DNA of 64,000 nt from Corynebacterium glucuronolyticum (GTDB lineage Bacteria; Actinomycetota; Actinomycetes; Mycobacteriales; Mycobacteriaceae): assembly GCA_022772305.1 (NCBI GenBank), contig JALFAQ010000061.1, positions 1-64,000 on the forward strand, written 5' to 3'. A model generated the notes under the pieces. It saw nothing but the letters and a program-made list of their open reading frames with translations. It was not told where the DNA came from and made no database searches. The translations under genes and the position numbers were made by a program. Within the stretch, counting starts at the first letter, position 1; each line of letters begins with the position of its first letter. This document shows, piece after piece, positions 1 through 7,728 of this stretch.

Positions 1-6
1 ACACCC

Positions 7-37
7 GAGCCGATTGCGCAGAAAGCACAATCGGCTC
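7..37. terminator. Hairpin at window edge, probably terminator of an upstream gene
   Basis: A perfect 10-bp inverted repeat (GAGCCGATTG at 7-16 pairing with 28-37) encloses an 11-nt loop. No T-run follows on the plus strand, so it is either a weak terminator of a gene left of the window or a structure read from the minus strand. Confidence 0.45.
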
Positions 38-433
38 ATCAGCATGCCCTCGAAAAACAACATCAACACGACGACGCAGACAACCAATGCACCCCCATCA
101 ACCGCACCCGCCGAGTTGACAAACTATATAGGAACACCCCCCGATTTTGCGTTTGGATTTTATTATTCGCTTTTACGTCTTTACCCGCTCTTCAAGCTTT
201 GGACGTCATTTTCGTTAGCCATGTCAGGTGTTTACTGCGCACCCATCTCTTCCGCCACATGAGTACCTACTCATAGAGTTCGTGCATGTAGATGCCCCTC
301 CGGTAGGATACGTATCGAGACCGAAACTGTTTAAACGATTTAACGGTCAGACGAAGCAACAACTGCCGGCCGAATAACCCCGGGGATAACCCCAGGAAGA
401 CCCGGCCGGTTTAAGATAAGGAGGCTCAGTCCC
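38..433 (+). promoter_or_regulatory. Non-coding leader/promoter region of the molybdate operon
   Basis: I see no convincing gene here: the only longer frame (14-262) has no ribosome binding site and low-complexity content. The AT-rich block at about 327-350 carries two near-repeats (TTTAAACGA, TTTAACGG) that could be an operator. A -10-like TAGGAT lies near 304. Close to the gene, GGCCG-rich arms around 366-413 flank two copies of ATAACCCC. A RNA fold or ModE-type control is possible but not shown. Confidence 0.35.
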
Positions 434-1213
434 GTGGGGCATGAGGCAACGAAACTAGTAGCAACTACGCTGATGGCGGCGCTTGCCGTGGCAGGCTGCT
501 CACAGAGTGCCGAGACCAACTCGGCAACGAGCGGCAGCTCCACCCAGGCTTCTGATAACCAGACCCAGGAGCAGATCCTCATCATGGGTGCTGCTTCCAC
601 TCGCGTGCTGAACGATGCGATCTCCGATGAGTTCCCCGTCGAGTTCAACAACGCCGGGAGTTCTACGCTGATTTCTCAGCTGGAGGAAGGCGCACCTGGC
701 GACCTGCTCATTACTGCTGACCGCAAGGCCATGGATCAGGCTGTGGAGAAGGACCTCGTTGAGGAGCCCACGGTCTTCGCCACGAACGAGCTCGTCCTCG
801 TGACCACCGCTCCGGAAATCACCTCCATCGACGCTCTCGTGGAGAAGGCCAACAACGGTGCCGCAGTCGTCGCATGTGACCCGCAGGTTCCCTGCGGCCG
901 TGTCACCGAGGCTCTCGTCGGCGACAAGAAGATTCCGTTCGCTTCCCTCGAGCACTCCGTGACGGACACGCTGGGCAAGGTCACCTCTGGCGAGGCTGAC
1001 GCCGGCTTCGTCTACTCCACAGATGCCATCTCGGCCGCCGACGCAGTGATCACCGTTCCGATCCCTGGCGCTGAGAACGAGAAGAACGAGTACCCCGTTG
1101 CCGTGACCAAGAGCGCGGAGCACCCGGAGCAGGCAGCGAAGGTCAAGGAGTTCCTGCTCTCCGATAAGTTCGCTGAGGTTCTGGAACAGTATGGGTTCAG
1201 CCCGGTTCGTTAA
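434..1213 (+). CDS. modA: Molybdate ABC transporter, substrate-binding lipoprotein ModA
   Basis: 259 aa. It captures molybdate (possibly tungstate) outside the membrane and hands it to the permease encoded next. The N-terminus is a lipoprotein signal with lipobox AVAGC, so Cys22 would be acylated. The mature part shows the ModA pattern: the AASTRVLNDAI stretch after the first strand, a NNAGSS segment and GDLLITADRKAMD in the first lobe, then VVACDPQVPCGR and GEADAGFVYSTDA in the second lobe. The start is GTG at 434, ten bases after AAGGAG at 418-423; no ATG in frame leaves an intact signal peptide. The 3' end overlaps modBC by 23 bp, which implies translational coupling. Length fits the family. 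Confidence 0.9.
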   Translation: MGHEATKLVATTLMAALAVAGCSQSAETNSATSGSSTQASDNQTQEQILIMGAASTRVLNDAISDEFPVEFNNAGSSTLISQLEEGAPGDLLITADRKAMDQAVEKDLVEEPTVFATNELVLVTTAPEITSIDALVEKANNGAAVVACDPQVPCGRVTEALVGDKKIPFASLEHSVTDTLGKVTSGEADAGFVYSTDAISAADAVITVPIPGAENEKNEYPVAVTKSAEHPEQAAKVKEFLLSDKFAEVLEQYGFSPVR

Positions 1214-2933
1214 GCCATTAGCGTGGGTGGGCCTGATCATTTTGATCGGGCCCATTGTTGCGTTAGCTATCCGTGTCCCCTGGCTTCGATTCCCCGAGAT
1301 CGTCAGCCGGCCAGAGACGCTGGAGATGGTGTCCATCACCTTTTCTTCAGCCGCCTGGTCCACTGTCATCACCACGCTTCTCGGCATCCCGATCGCATTG
1401 ATGCTGCGAGGAAAGAAGCTCATCCGTATTTTCGTGCTGCTGCCCCTGGCCATGCCACCGGTCGTCGGTGGTCTTGCACTGACCGCCCTAATTGGCCGGC
1501 GCGGTATTACCTCTCCGCTGCTGGATGCGCTCGGCTTACAGTTCGCTTTCGCCTACCCGGGCGTTGTCGCCTCGCACATCTTCGTGTCCCTGCCATTCGT
1601 TGTTGTCGCCGTTGACGGCGCGCTGCGCACGATGGACCAGGAGATTGAGCGTTCCGCCCTGGGGCTAGGGATGAGCAAGTCGACGGTCTTGAATAAGATC
1701 ACGCTGCCCGCCATCGCCGCGCCTTTGGCAACCGGGGCTGGCCTGGCTTTTGCTCGTTCACTCGGCGAGTTCGGTACGACCATCACGTTCGCCGGATCGC
1801 TGCCGGGACGCACACGCACGTTGCCACTGGGCATCTATCTGGAGCGAGAAATCGATCAGGATGGTGCCCTTGTTATGGCTGCTCTCCTCATCGGCATTGC
1901 ACTCGTCGTGCTGCTCCTGGCCACCGTACCCACGCTCCTCCAGCAGTCGTACAAGCCTACGGTGCGCACGATTGGCACCATCGATGTCGATCGCGTGCGG
2001 GAGCTTTCCGCACCGAAGGACACCACCCACGCCGGAGAATTCATCGCAGTTATCGGACCGAATGGTGCCGGCAAGACGACGTACATGCGGACGCTCGACG
2101 GTGTCCTGCTCACCCAAAACCCGGGTCTGCCTCGAACCTGCACGGTGAAGAAGGCGTTGGCGATGGTGACACCCGATGCGGACGAGTGGATTGCTGCCGC
2201 GGGTTTGTCGGATCTGTCCGATGTTCCTGTCCCTGCTCTTTCCGGTGGGCAGGCAGCCCATGTCGCCCTGGTTCGTGCGCTCGCCACCCGGCCGGCGCGG
2301 TTGCTTCTCGACGAGCCCCTGGCAGCCATCGATGTCTCTCGCGCGTCGGCGTGGCGTACGGTTCTCCATGCTGTGAGCAAGGATCGCCAAACGATGCTCG
2401 TAACGCACAACCCCACGGACATTTGCGCTCTTGCTACCTCCGTCATTGTCATTGAGAATGGCGAGGTTGCAGCCCACGCACCTGTGGAAGATACTCTCCG
2501 TGTACCGCCGACGCAGTTCGTCGCCGATTTGACCGGCCTTAACCGGATCACGGGAACGATTACCTACGCCAGGGACGGTGTCGTCGCCCTCAGTGAGGTG
2601 TCCGGTGTTCCGGGCGAAAATGTCTCCTGGGATGAACTTCGACCAGGTTCTGCAGCCGTGGCTGTGTTCCCTCCCGAGTCGACGATACTGCGGCTGTACT
2701 ACGAGAATCAGCAGCCGGGGCAACCTCCCGAATCAGCACGAAACCACTGGCCCGGCGTGGTCTGCGGAATCGCGCACTCTGGTGGAAAGATCAATGTCAC
2801 GGTCACGATCGCCGGAGAAAACGAGGTCACCGTACCGATTACACCCGCCAGTTTCGCGGAGCTCCCACTCGACTACGGCACACGCGTCATCGTCGTGGCA
2901 AAGGCTCTAGCAGTGAGCGTGTACCCGCGGTAG
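1191..2933 (+). CDS. modBC: Fused molybdate ABC permease-ATPase (ModB-ModC)
   Basis: 580 aa. Residues 1-255 are a ModB-type permease with about five or six membrane helices and the EAA coupling segment (EIERSALGLGMS, about 150-162). The rest is an ABC ATPase: Walker A GPNGAGKTT at 289-297, Q-loop Gln309 in LLTQNPG, signature LSGGQ 350-354, Walker B LLLDE 371-375, switch His406 and a single TOBE-like domain at the C-terminus (about 450-580). Permease and ATPase are usually separate proteins; here one chain carries both, so the transporter would be a homodimer. The ATPase is unusually compact: Walker A Lys295 and Q-loop Gln309 are only 14 residues apart, so most of the antiparallel beta subdomain is absent, and no clear A-loop aromatic precedes Walker A. 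All catalytic motifs are kept, which argues for function. ATG at 1191 lies inside modA. Confidence 0.85.
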   Translation: MGSARFVKPLAWVGLIILIGPIVALAIRVPWLRFPEIVSRPETLEMVSITFSSAAWSTVITTLLGIPIALMLRGKKLIRIFVLLPLAMPPVVGGLALTALIGRRGITSPLLDALGLQFAFAYPGVVASHIFVSLPFVVVAVDGALRTMDQEIERSALGLGMSKSTVLNKITLPAIAAPLATGAGLAFARSLGEFGTTITFAGSLPGRTRTLPLGIYLEREIDQDGALVMAALLIGIALVVLLLATVPTLLQQSYKPTVRTIGTIDVDRVRELSAPKDTTHAGEFIAVIGPNGAGKTTYMRTLDGVLLTQNPGLPRTCTVKKALAMVTPDADEWIAAAGLSDLSDVPVPALSGGQAAHVALVRALATRPARLLLDEPLAAIDVSRASAWRTVLHAVSKDRQTMLVTHNPTDICALATSVIVIENGEVAAHAPVEDTLRVPPTQFVADLTGLNRITGTITYARDGVVALSEVSGVPGENVSWDELRPGSAAVAVFPPESTILRLYYENQQPGQPPESARNHWPGVVCGIAHSGGKINVTVTIAGENEVTVPITPASFAELPLDYGTRVIVVAKALAVSVYPR

Positions 2934-3011
2934 GAGCCTACAAAGGCACGGGGCACGCCACAGCGGGCATACCGCTCTACGGTGTCCACGCACCACTAAC
3001 TGCATAACAGT

Positions 3012-3041
3012 CGGCCGGTAACCCGCTGGGGTTACCGGCCG
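3012..3041 (+). terminator. Terminator-like hairpin after modBC
   Basis: A perfect 13-bp stem (3012-3024 with 3029-3041) closes a GCTG tetraloop 80 bp after the modBC stop. There is no clear T-tract, so termination may be Rho-assisted. Confidence 0.6.
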
Positions 3042-3102
3042 TTGCGATTCCCGAAAAGAATTCCCCCATTTCCCGTTTCCGCTTGTGATAATGACAAACG
3101 TT

Positions 3103-3141
3103 GAGGCTGGTTTGGTGATCTGTCATCACCGAACCAGCCTC
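3103..3141 (-). terminator. Terminator of the hom-thrB operon
   Basis: A 17-bp stem (3103-3119 with 3125-3141, one G-U pair) with a 5-nt loop lies about 70 bp past the thrB stop on the minus strand. The stem is strong; only short T runs follow on the minus strand. Confidence 0.6.
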
Positions 3142-3213
3142 AGCAATATAAAAGCGGGTGGCTACTTTTGCTAGGACTAAGTCAGAACCTAGTTCACACC
3201 CTAGTTCTAGCTC

Positions 3214-4140
3214 CTAGGCTACAACTGTCGTTTCCACGGGACCAGCTATGTGCAAAGCCTCAACGCGCAGGCCGTCCTCGCGCGCGGCGGAGATAATCGC
3301 ATCCGCAATCGGCTCCGTGTGTAGCACCATGACAGTGGGGCCTGCACCCGACAGGTAGGCGGCGTACCCGCGGTTGCGGAGACGGTTTACCCACTCGGCA
3401 GTGACGGGGAGGACATCGGCGCGGTATGGCTGATGCAACCTGTCACGCGTCGCTTCCCACAAGTACTCCGGATGGCTTTGCAGGGCAACGGTTAGAAGCG
3501 ACGCACGGGAGACGTTGAAACGCGCATCCTGGTGCGTGACATCGCTTGGGAGCACCTTTCGCACAGCATCTGTTGATGCATGGAAGCTCGGGATGAACGC
3601 CGTCGCGTCGATGGATTCGTGCGCGTGGATGCCTACCGCGTGGAATTGGGGCAGCGTCTGGCCGTCGACAGGCACATCGGTCCAGCTCACCACCGCATCA
3701 CCGAGAACGGATGCAGAGGCGTTATCCGGGTGCCCCTCAAAAGCACTCGACAGCTGGACAACCTGCTCTTCTGTCAGGGAGTGACCGACAAGGCCGTTTG
3801 CGGCGGCGACACCGCCAACCGCAGCAGCAGCAGAAGAACCAAGCCCACGCGCCTGCGGGATCGTGTTGTAACACGTCACCTTCAAACCGGGCGCGGTCGC
3901 ATCCGCAGCCTTCAGCCCTGCTCGAATGGTGCGCACAACAAGGTGGGAGCCGTCACGCGGGAGAGTCTCTGCACCTTCACCATGAATCTCAATCTCGAGT
4001 CCCGATGGAATTACTTCCACATCGATCTCGTCGTACATGGACAATGCGATGCCGAGCGTATCGAAACCGGGTCCAAGGTTTGCCGACGATGCGGGAACAC
4101 GCACATGGACTTTCGTCCCCTGCGGAATTTCTACAGCCAC
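3214..4140 (-). CDS. thrB: Homoserine kinase ThrB
   Basis: 308 aa. It phosphorylates homoserine with ATP to O-phosphohomoserine, the penultimate step to threonine, in the cytoplasm. It is a GHMP-family kinase: an N-terminal [15 protein letters not shown] segment (about residues 13-27), the ATP-binding loop [13 protein letters not shown] (about 94-106), and the C-terminal GHMP motif [10 protein letters not shown] (about 263-272). Length is normal for actinobacterial ThrB. It begins 3 nt after the hom stop codon, so hom and thrB form one translationally coupled operon read on the minus strand. ATG start at 4140. The gene should share the McbR-type control found upstream of hom. Confidence 0.95.
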   Translation of the reverse strand: MAVEIPQGTKVHVRVPASSANLGPGFDTLGIALSMYDEIDVEVIPSGLEIEIHGEGAETLPRDGSHLVVRTIRAGLKAADATAPGLKVTCYNTIPQARGLGSSAAAAVGGVAAANGLVGHSLTEEQVVQLSSAFEGHPDNASASVLGDAVVSWTDVPVDGQTLPQFHAVGIHAHESIDATAFIPSFHASTDAVRKVLPSDVTHQDARFNVSRASLLTVALQSHPEYLWEATRDRLHQPYRADVLPVTAEWVNRLRNRGYAAYLSGAGPTVMVLHTEPIADAIISAAREDGLRVEALHIAGPVETTVVA

Positions 4141-4142
4141 TA

Positions 4143-5486
4143 CTACTCCTCCAAGCGGATGACAGACTCAATACCACGCACAGCATCCAGCCCCTTAAGC
4201 TCGTTTACCACTTCTTCCAGATCCTCTTCGCGCGCGGTGTGCGTAACCAGGATGAGGCGGGCGTGGTCTTCGCCCTGGTGCTGACGCACTGTACGAAGCG
4301 AGATGCCGTGTTTGGTAAAGATCTTAGCGATGTCGGCGAGAACACCGATCCGGTCCTCCACCTCCATATCTACGTGGTAGCGGGTGTAGACATCGCCAAA
4401 GTCCGCAATGGGAAGGTTGGCGTACGTGGACTGGCCCGGGGCACGACCGCCGTGCACCTTGTTGCGGGCTGCACCGACGATGTCACCGAGGACAGCGGAG
4501 GCAGTCGGGTTGCCGCCTGCACCGTTGCCGTAGAACATGAGGCGGCCAGCTGCCTCTGCTTCAACGAAAATTGCGTTGAACGACTTGCTCACACTAGCCA
4601 GCGGGTGGCTGCGCGGCACGAGTGTGGGGTGAACGCGTGCGGAAACCACTTCTTTTCCTTCCTTGTTCTTAAATCGCTCGCAGATGGCGAGCAGCTTGAT
4701 GACATAGCCTGCGGCTTGCGCGGCCTTGATGTCGTCTGGGCTGATGTTGGTAATACCCTCGCGGTGTACATCCTTGGCGTACACGGGGGTGTGAAATGCG
4801 ATCGAGGCCAAGATCGCAGCCTTGCTGGCAGCATCGTAGCCCTCAACGTCGGCGGTGGGATCAGCTTCGGCGTAACCGAGGCGGGTGGCTTCAGCCAGCA
4901 TCTCATCGTAGTCGGCGCCGGTGGAATCCATACCATCAAGGATGTAGTTCGTCGTGCCGTTGACGATGCCCATCACGGACTTGATGCGGTCACCGGCAAG
5001 GGAACGGCGGAGGGGGCCGACCACGGGGATGGCTGCCGCGACGGCTGCCTCGTAGTACAGGTCAACATTGGACTCGTCAGATGCGTCCCCAAGTTCCTGG
5101 TAATGAGCAGCGACAAGTGCCTTATTCGCCGTGACAACAGATTTCCCGGCCTTGAGCGCTGCAAGCACGAGCTCACGCGGGTAGTCGATACCACCGATAA
5201 CCTCGACGACGATATCGACATCGTCGCGTTCAATCAGGCTGTAGGCATCATCCGTGAGGAGGTCAGCGGGAACCGAGTCGCGGTGCTTTTCCATATTTCG
5301 AACTGCGACACCCTTCACTTCCAGGGGGCCACCAATGCGGTGCTCGAGCTCGTCTGCGCACTCGTCCATCAAACGCAACACCTGAGCTCCGACGGTTCCA
5401 TGTCCCAACAGGGCAATTCCTACCGGGGACCCCTCCCCCTTGCCGGGGTTGTACTGAGGTGAAGCAGAACGGACGTTAGCAGTCAT
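4143..5486 (-). CDS. hom: Homoserine dehydrogenase
   Basis: 447 aa from the ATG at 5486, chosen because the protein then begins like C. glutamicum Hom (a short tail followed by [16 protein letters not shown]). An upstream TTG at 5531 would add 15 residues but lacks a Shine-Dalgarno and partly covers the promoter region. It reduces aspartate semialdehyde to homoserine at the branch to methionine, threonine and isoleucine. Seen in order: NAD(P)-binding [13 protein letters not shown], catalytic-domain segments [12 protein letters not shown] and [16 protein letters not shown], and a C-terminal ACT domain (about 370-447, from [19 protein letters not shown]) that in relatives mediates threonine inhibition. 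It is the first gene of hom-thrB. Confidence 0.95.
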   Translation of the reverse strand: MTANVRSASPQYNPGKGEGSPVGIALLGHGTVGAQVLRLMDECADELEHRIGGPLEVKGVAVRNMEKHRDSVPADLLTDDAYSLIERDDVDIVVEVIGGIDYPRELVLAALKAGKSVVTANKALVAAHYQELGDASDESNVDLYYEAAVAAAIPVVGPLRRSLAGDRIKSVMGIVNGTTNYILDGMDSTGADYDEMLAEATRLGYAEADPTADVEGYDAASKAAILASIAFHTPVYAKDVHREGITNISPDDIKAAQAAGYVIKLLAICERFKNKEGKEVVSARVHPTLVPRSHPLASVSKSFNAIFVEAEAAGRLMFYGNGAGGNPTASAVLGDIVGAARNKVHGGRAPGQSTYANLPIADFGDVYTRYHVDMEVEDRIGVLADIAKIFTKHGISLRTVRQHQGEDHARLILVTHTAREEDLEEVVNELKGLDAVRGIESVIRLEE

Positions 5487-5534
5487 GCTGATCTCAACTT
5501 TCTCGTGTCTTAAACGTGTTGTTTCAACCAACTA

Positions 5535-5550
5535 TAGACCAAGCGGTCTA
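5535..5550 (-). promoter_or_regulatory. McbR operator upstream of hom
   Basis: TAGAC-CAAGCG-GTCTA is a perfect match to TAGAC-N6-GTCTA, the operator of the TetR-type methionine/cysteine repressor McbR of C. glutamicum, which is known to control hom there. It sits 49-64 bp upstream of the hom ATG, where it would overlap the promoter or first transcribed bases. No other copy was noticed in the window. Confidence 0.8.
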
Positions 5551-5614
5551 ACATTGCGACCGTTATCCACCCCTTACACATCCCAGCTGCGCACGACCGC
5601 TTAAGCCCTCAACA

Positions 5615-5637
5615 CCCACCACCCCTTACCCACCCCC
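5615..5637 (-). other. Canonical G-quadruplex motif upstream of hom
   Basis: On the minus strand four G-runs of 5, 3, 4 and 3 are separated by loops of 1, 3 and 4 bases, fitting the G3+N1-7 quadruplex rule. The surrounding 5565-5690 is strikingly poor in G on the plus strand. It lies about 130-150 bp upstream of the hom start. Confidence 0.6.
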
Positions 5638-5713
5638 ACACACCACGGCCCCACAATCACACCACAATCACGTAACACAAACCCCGGACAAAAAGGTGCA
5701 ATTCTGACAATTT

Positions 5714-5752
5714 CCTGTATGTACCTGTATGCTTTACACGTAAACTTTACAC
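5714..5752 (+). promoter_or_regulatory. Phased direct repeats in the divergent hom/secreted-protein promoter region
   Basis: CCTGTATG occurs at 5714-5721 and 5724-5731, a 10-bp period. TTTACAC occurs at 5733-5739 and 5746-5752, a 13-bp period. Direct repeats one helical turn apart are typical of response-regulator binding sites. The array is about 105-145 bp upstream of the gene at 5859. Confidence 0.45.
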
Positions 5753-5858
5753 AGGGAAACAAAGTGTCAGATACACCTTTGCGCGGTTGTTATGCTGTTT
5801 TGTTTATGTGTGCTAGTTTCTACTCTGTTTATTCCAACCTACTTCCATAGGAGTTCAC

Positions 5859-6374
5859 GTGAACCGTAAGGTAACCAGGACCCTCGTCGCCGGCGCCACC
5901 GCCGTCGCCGTCGCCTTCTCCGCCTCCCCCGCCGCATCTGCCGATACCTTCACCGACCCGGTGACTGAAGGACTGGCCGACAAGCTGAAATCTAAGTCCG
6001 AGAACGAAAAGGTCAAGGACATTATGGGCCTGCTCAGCTCCGACGGCAAGGATCCGGTAGAGGGCTCCAACCGCCCGGTTGAAGGCCAGCTCCTCGACCT
6101 GCTGAGCTCCGAGACCGAAGCCGAAAAGGCCGAGAAGGACAAGAAGAAGAAGGAACAGGACGAACTACTCAAGGGCGCATCCTCCTCCGAGAAGATCGCA
6201 TACAGCATCTTCGGCAAGGGCTTCTCCAACACCACCGACGACGCAGCAAAGACCATCGCCATCGTCCTCGACGCAGGCCTTGCAGTCGGCATCGTCGTTC
6301 TCGTGCTTGCCGTCCTCAACGCCGCAGCTTCCATGGTGACCATTGGCCAGGCACTCCCAAACTTCGGTCTCTAA
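5859..6374 (+). CDS. Secreted protein with charged stalk and C-terminal hydrophobic helix
   Basis: 171 aa, no family recognised. A Sec signal peptide (about 1-29, cleavage near ASA|DTF) leads to a charged, helix-prone middle rich in Glu and Lys (about 70-110, including a run EKAEKDKKKKEQDE) that may form a coiled coil. A strong hydrophobic helix follows (about 127-155), ending in a short tail GQALPNFGL. This tail resembles the last residues of the two small genes downstream, so the three look like a family. GTG start at 5859 with AGGAG at 5849-5853. A good terminator follows, so it is transcribed separately from the next two. It is likely a cell-envelope protein; attachment by the C-terminal helix to the inner or mycolate membrane is inference. 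It sits between hom and lysA on the opposite strand. Confidence 0.8.
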   Translation: MNRKVTRTLVAGATAVAVAFSASPAASADTFTDPVTEGLADKLKSKSENEKVKDIMGLLSSDGKDPVEGSNRPVEGQLLDLLSSETEAEKAEKDKKKKEQDELLKGASSSEKIAYSIFGKGFSNTTDDAAKTIAIVLDAGLAVGIVVLVLAVLNAAASMVTIGQALPNFGL

Positions 6375-6463
6375 ATTCACCTGACATTCGGAATCCGGTT
6401 CTCTTTAGCACCGAATCTTTCCGACATACGCTGAATCTTTCTAATCCAGCGGTAAAACATCTC

Positions 6464-6516
6464 TAGAAAAGCGCTCCAGAGCAGTTCTGTTTGAATTGCT
6501 CCGGAGCGCTTTTCTA
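6464..6516 (+). terminator. Terminator of the secreted-protein gene at 5859
   Basis: A 20-bp stem with one mismatch (6464-6483 with 6497-6516) and a 13-nt loop. Its right arm ends in CGCTTTTCTA, giving a T-rich end on the plus strand, and the A-rich left arm gives the same on the minus strand. The rest of 6517-6875 holds no gene that I can support; it is the promoter region of the next gene. Confidence 0.8.
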
Positions 6517-6875
6517 TACACGAAAACCCATCAAACAAAATGCAGGCCCCACTCAATCCACAATCATTGAAGCTTCCCATTATCCTTAGGCACAGTTATT
6601 AACACCCCACTTCTCCGCCGAGAAGCCACAGCGCACAGCTAGATCCACCATCAGCTTCACCCCCAAACGGTGCCTATAAATCTTACCCCTGTAGTTTTAT
6701 GACAAATTTCACAATTCACACTGCGCGCACTTTTGCGCAGGCAAGGAACTTCCTCTAAGCATTTTCTTATGCTTAGCTGCTAGTTGTCTGCCTGTTGGCT
6801 ATTTACGTACTACAAATAGGTATTTGGTTTCGTAAACTGCAAGCTGTAACAAATCAACGATGGAAAGGAACTCTT

Positions 6876-7166
6876 ATGAGCCTGAAACGATCAGCAATTG
6901 CTTCAGCAATGAGCGCTGCACTCGTGCTGAGTGCCGTTCCCGCTACTGCAGATGAACTTCCCGCGGCGGACACCTCCTACCGCCAGGCAGCTGGCTCTCA
7001 GACAGGTAACGCTATCGGCTACAGTGCCCTAAACGCGATCTACACCGGTGTGTTTATTTTCGTCGGTGCACTGAGCGCTGGTGGCTTCTGGGGCATCATC
7101 TACAACGCCCTCGTCAGCCGTGGCATCATCCCTGGTCAGATCGAGCCGAACCTCCCGGTTCTGTAA
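6876..7166 (+). CDS. Small secreted single-helix protein, paralogue A
   Basis: 96 aa from ATG 6876, chosen because GGAAAGGAA at 6862-6870 precedes it and a clean signal peptide begins there; an upstream frame start at 6795 has neither. Signal peptide about 1-25 (cleavage near TATA|DEL), mature N-terminus DELPAAD, one hydrophobic glycine-rich helix (about 47-75), then RGIIPGQIEPNLPVL. The mature start and the Pro-Asn tail match the next gene (DEVPAAS; IQGNLIPNFP), so the two are tandem paralogues. No family recognised. About 60-70 mature residues with one amphipathic/hydrophobic helix is the size class of corynebacterial pore-forming or mycolate-membrane peptides, but that function is speculation. 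Confidence 0.8.
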   Translation: MSLKRSAIASAMSAALVLSAVPATADELPAADTSYRQAAGSQTGNAIGYSALNAIYTGVFIFVGALSAGGFWGIIYNALVSRGIIPGQIEPNLPVL

Positions 7167-7190
7167 CGGCTATACGAAAGGAAAAAACTC

Positions 7191-7493
7191 ATGCGCTCTG
7201 CACTTTCTCGCAGCTTCCTTGCAGCCGCTACGGCATGCGCGGTTGCAGTTTCCGGCACAACGGTTGCCGTTGCAGACGAAGTTCCTGCAGCTTCTGTGAC
7301 CACTGCTCGCCAGACTGCCGATGGTTCCGCCGCACAATCGGTCTACGAAATTGTCGGCTGGACTCTAACCGCCGTGGGCCTTGCAGCATGGATTGCTGAA
7401 ATCGCCTACGTGTACAACTTCCTCGTTCGCCATGGGACGATCCAGGGCAACCTGATCCCGAACTTCCCGTCCGCATCCTCTGACTTTATGTAG
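7191..7493 (+). CDS. Small secreted single-helix protein, paralogue B
   Basis: 100 aa. ATG 7191 with AAAGGAAAA a few bases upstream; only 24 bp after the previous gene, so the two are one transcript ending at the hairpin 7581-7620. Signal peptide about 1-28 (cleavage near VAVA|DEV), mature start DEVPAAS, one hydrophobic helix (about 52-75, VGWTLTAVGLAAWIAEIAYVY), and a tail NLIPNFPSASSDFM. Shared layout with the genes at 5859 and 6876: export signal, short linker, a single hydrophobic helix, and a Pro-Asn-Phe/Leu tail of about 10-15 residues. Function unknown; likely cell-surface. No cysteines are present in the mature part, so disulfide-based folding is excluded. Confidence 0.8.
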   Translation: MRSALSRSFLAAATACAVAVSGTTVAVADEVPAASVTTARQTADGSAAQSVYEIVGWTLTAVGLAAWIAEIAYVYNFLVRHGTIQGNLIPNFPSASSDFM

Positions 7494-7580
7494 GATTCTC
7501 ACCTGCTCTTCTAAGTCGATCGAGCAAGGCTCATACCTCGCTCATTGGAGCTTTTCGATGATCAGGTGACGAACGAAAAC

Positions 7581-7625
7581 GACCGGTCTACCACCTCGCT
7601 GGTGGTAGACCGGTCTTTTATCTTT
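7581..7625 (+). terminator. Bidirectional terminator between secreted-protein genes and lysA
   Basis: A perfect 15-bp stem (7581-7595 with 7601-7615), 5-nt loop and TTTTATCTTT tail. The A-rich 5' flank gives a T-run on the minus strand too, so it can also end the argS-lysA transcript. Confidence 0.9.
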
Positions 7626-7728
7626 CTCTAGGCGAGCTTTGGTGACTTTGCCTTCGAAGCTCCCCCAGAGCGCTGAACCTCAGAACACTGGCTTTGGACT
7701 GCCAGAACCAGCACACACTTCTAGAGCT

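Noticed and set aside
14..262. 82-residue plus-strand frame at the window start
   Set aside because: No ribosome binding site, starts inside a hairpin, and Thr/Asn-rich content without any recognised pattern; treated as non-coding.
5531..5531. TTG at 5531 as start of hom
   Set aside because: No Shine-Dalgarno, adds 15 residues absent from known Hom, and would place the start almost on top of the McbR operator.
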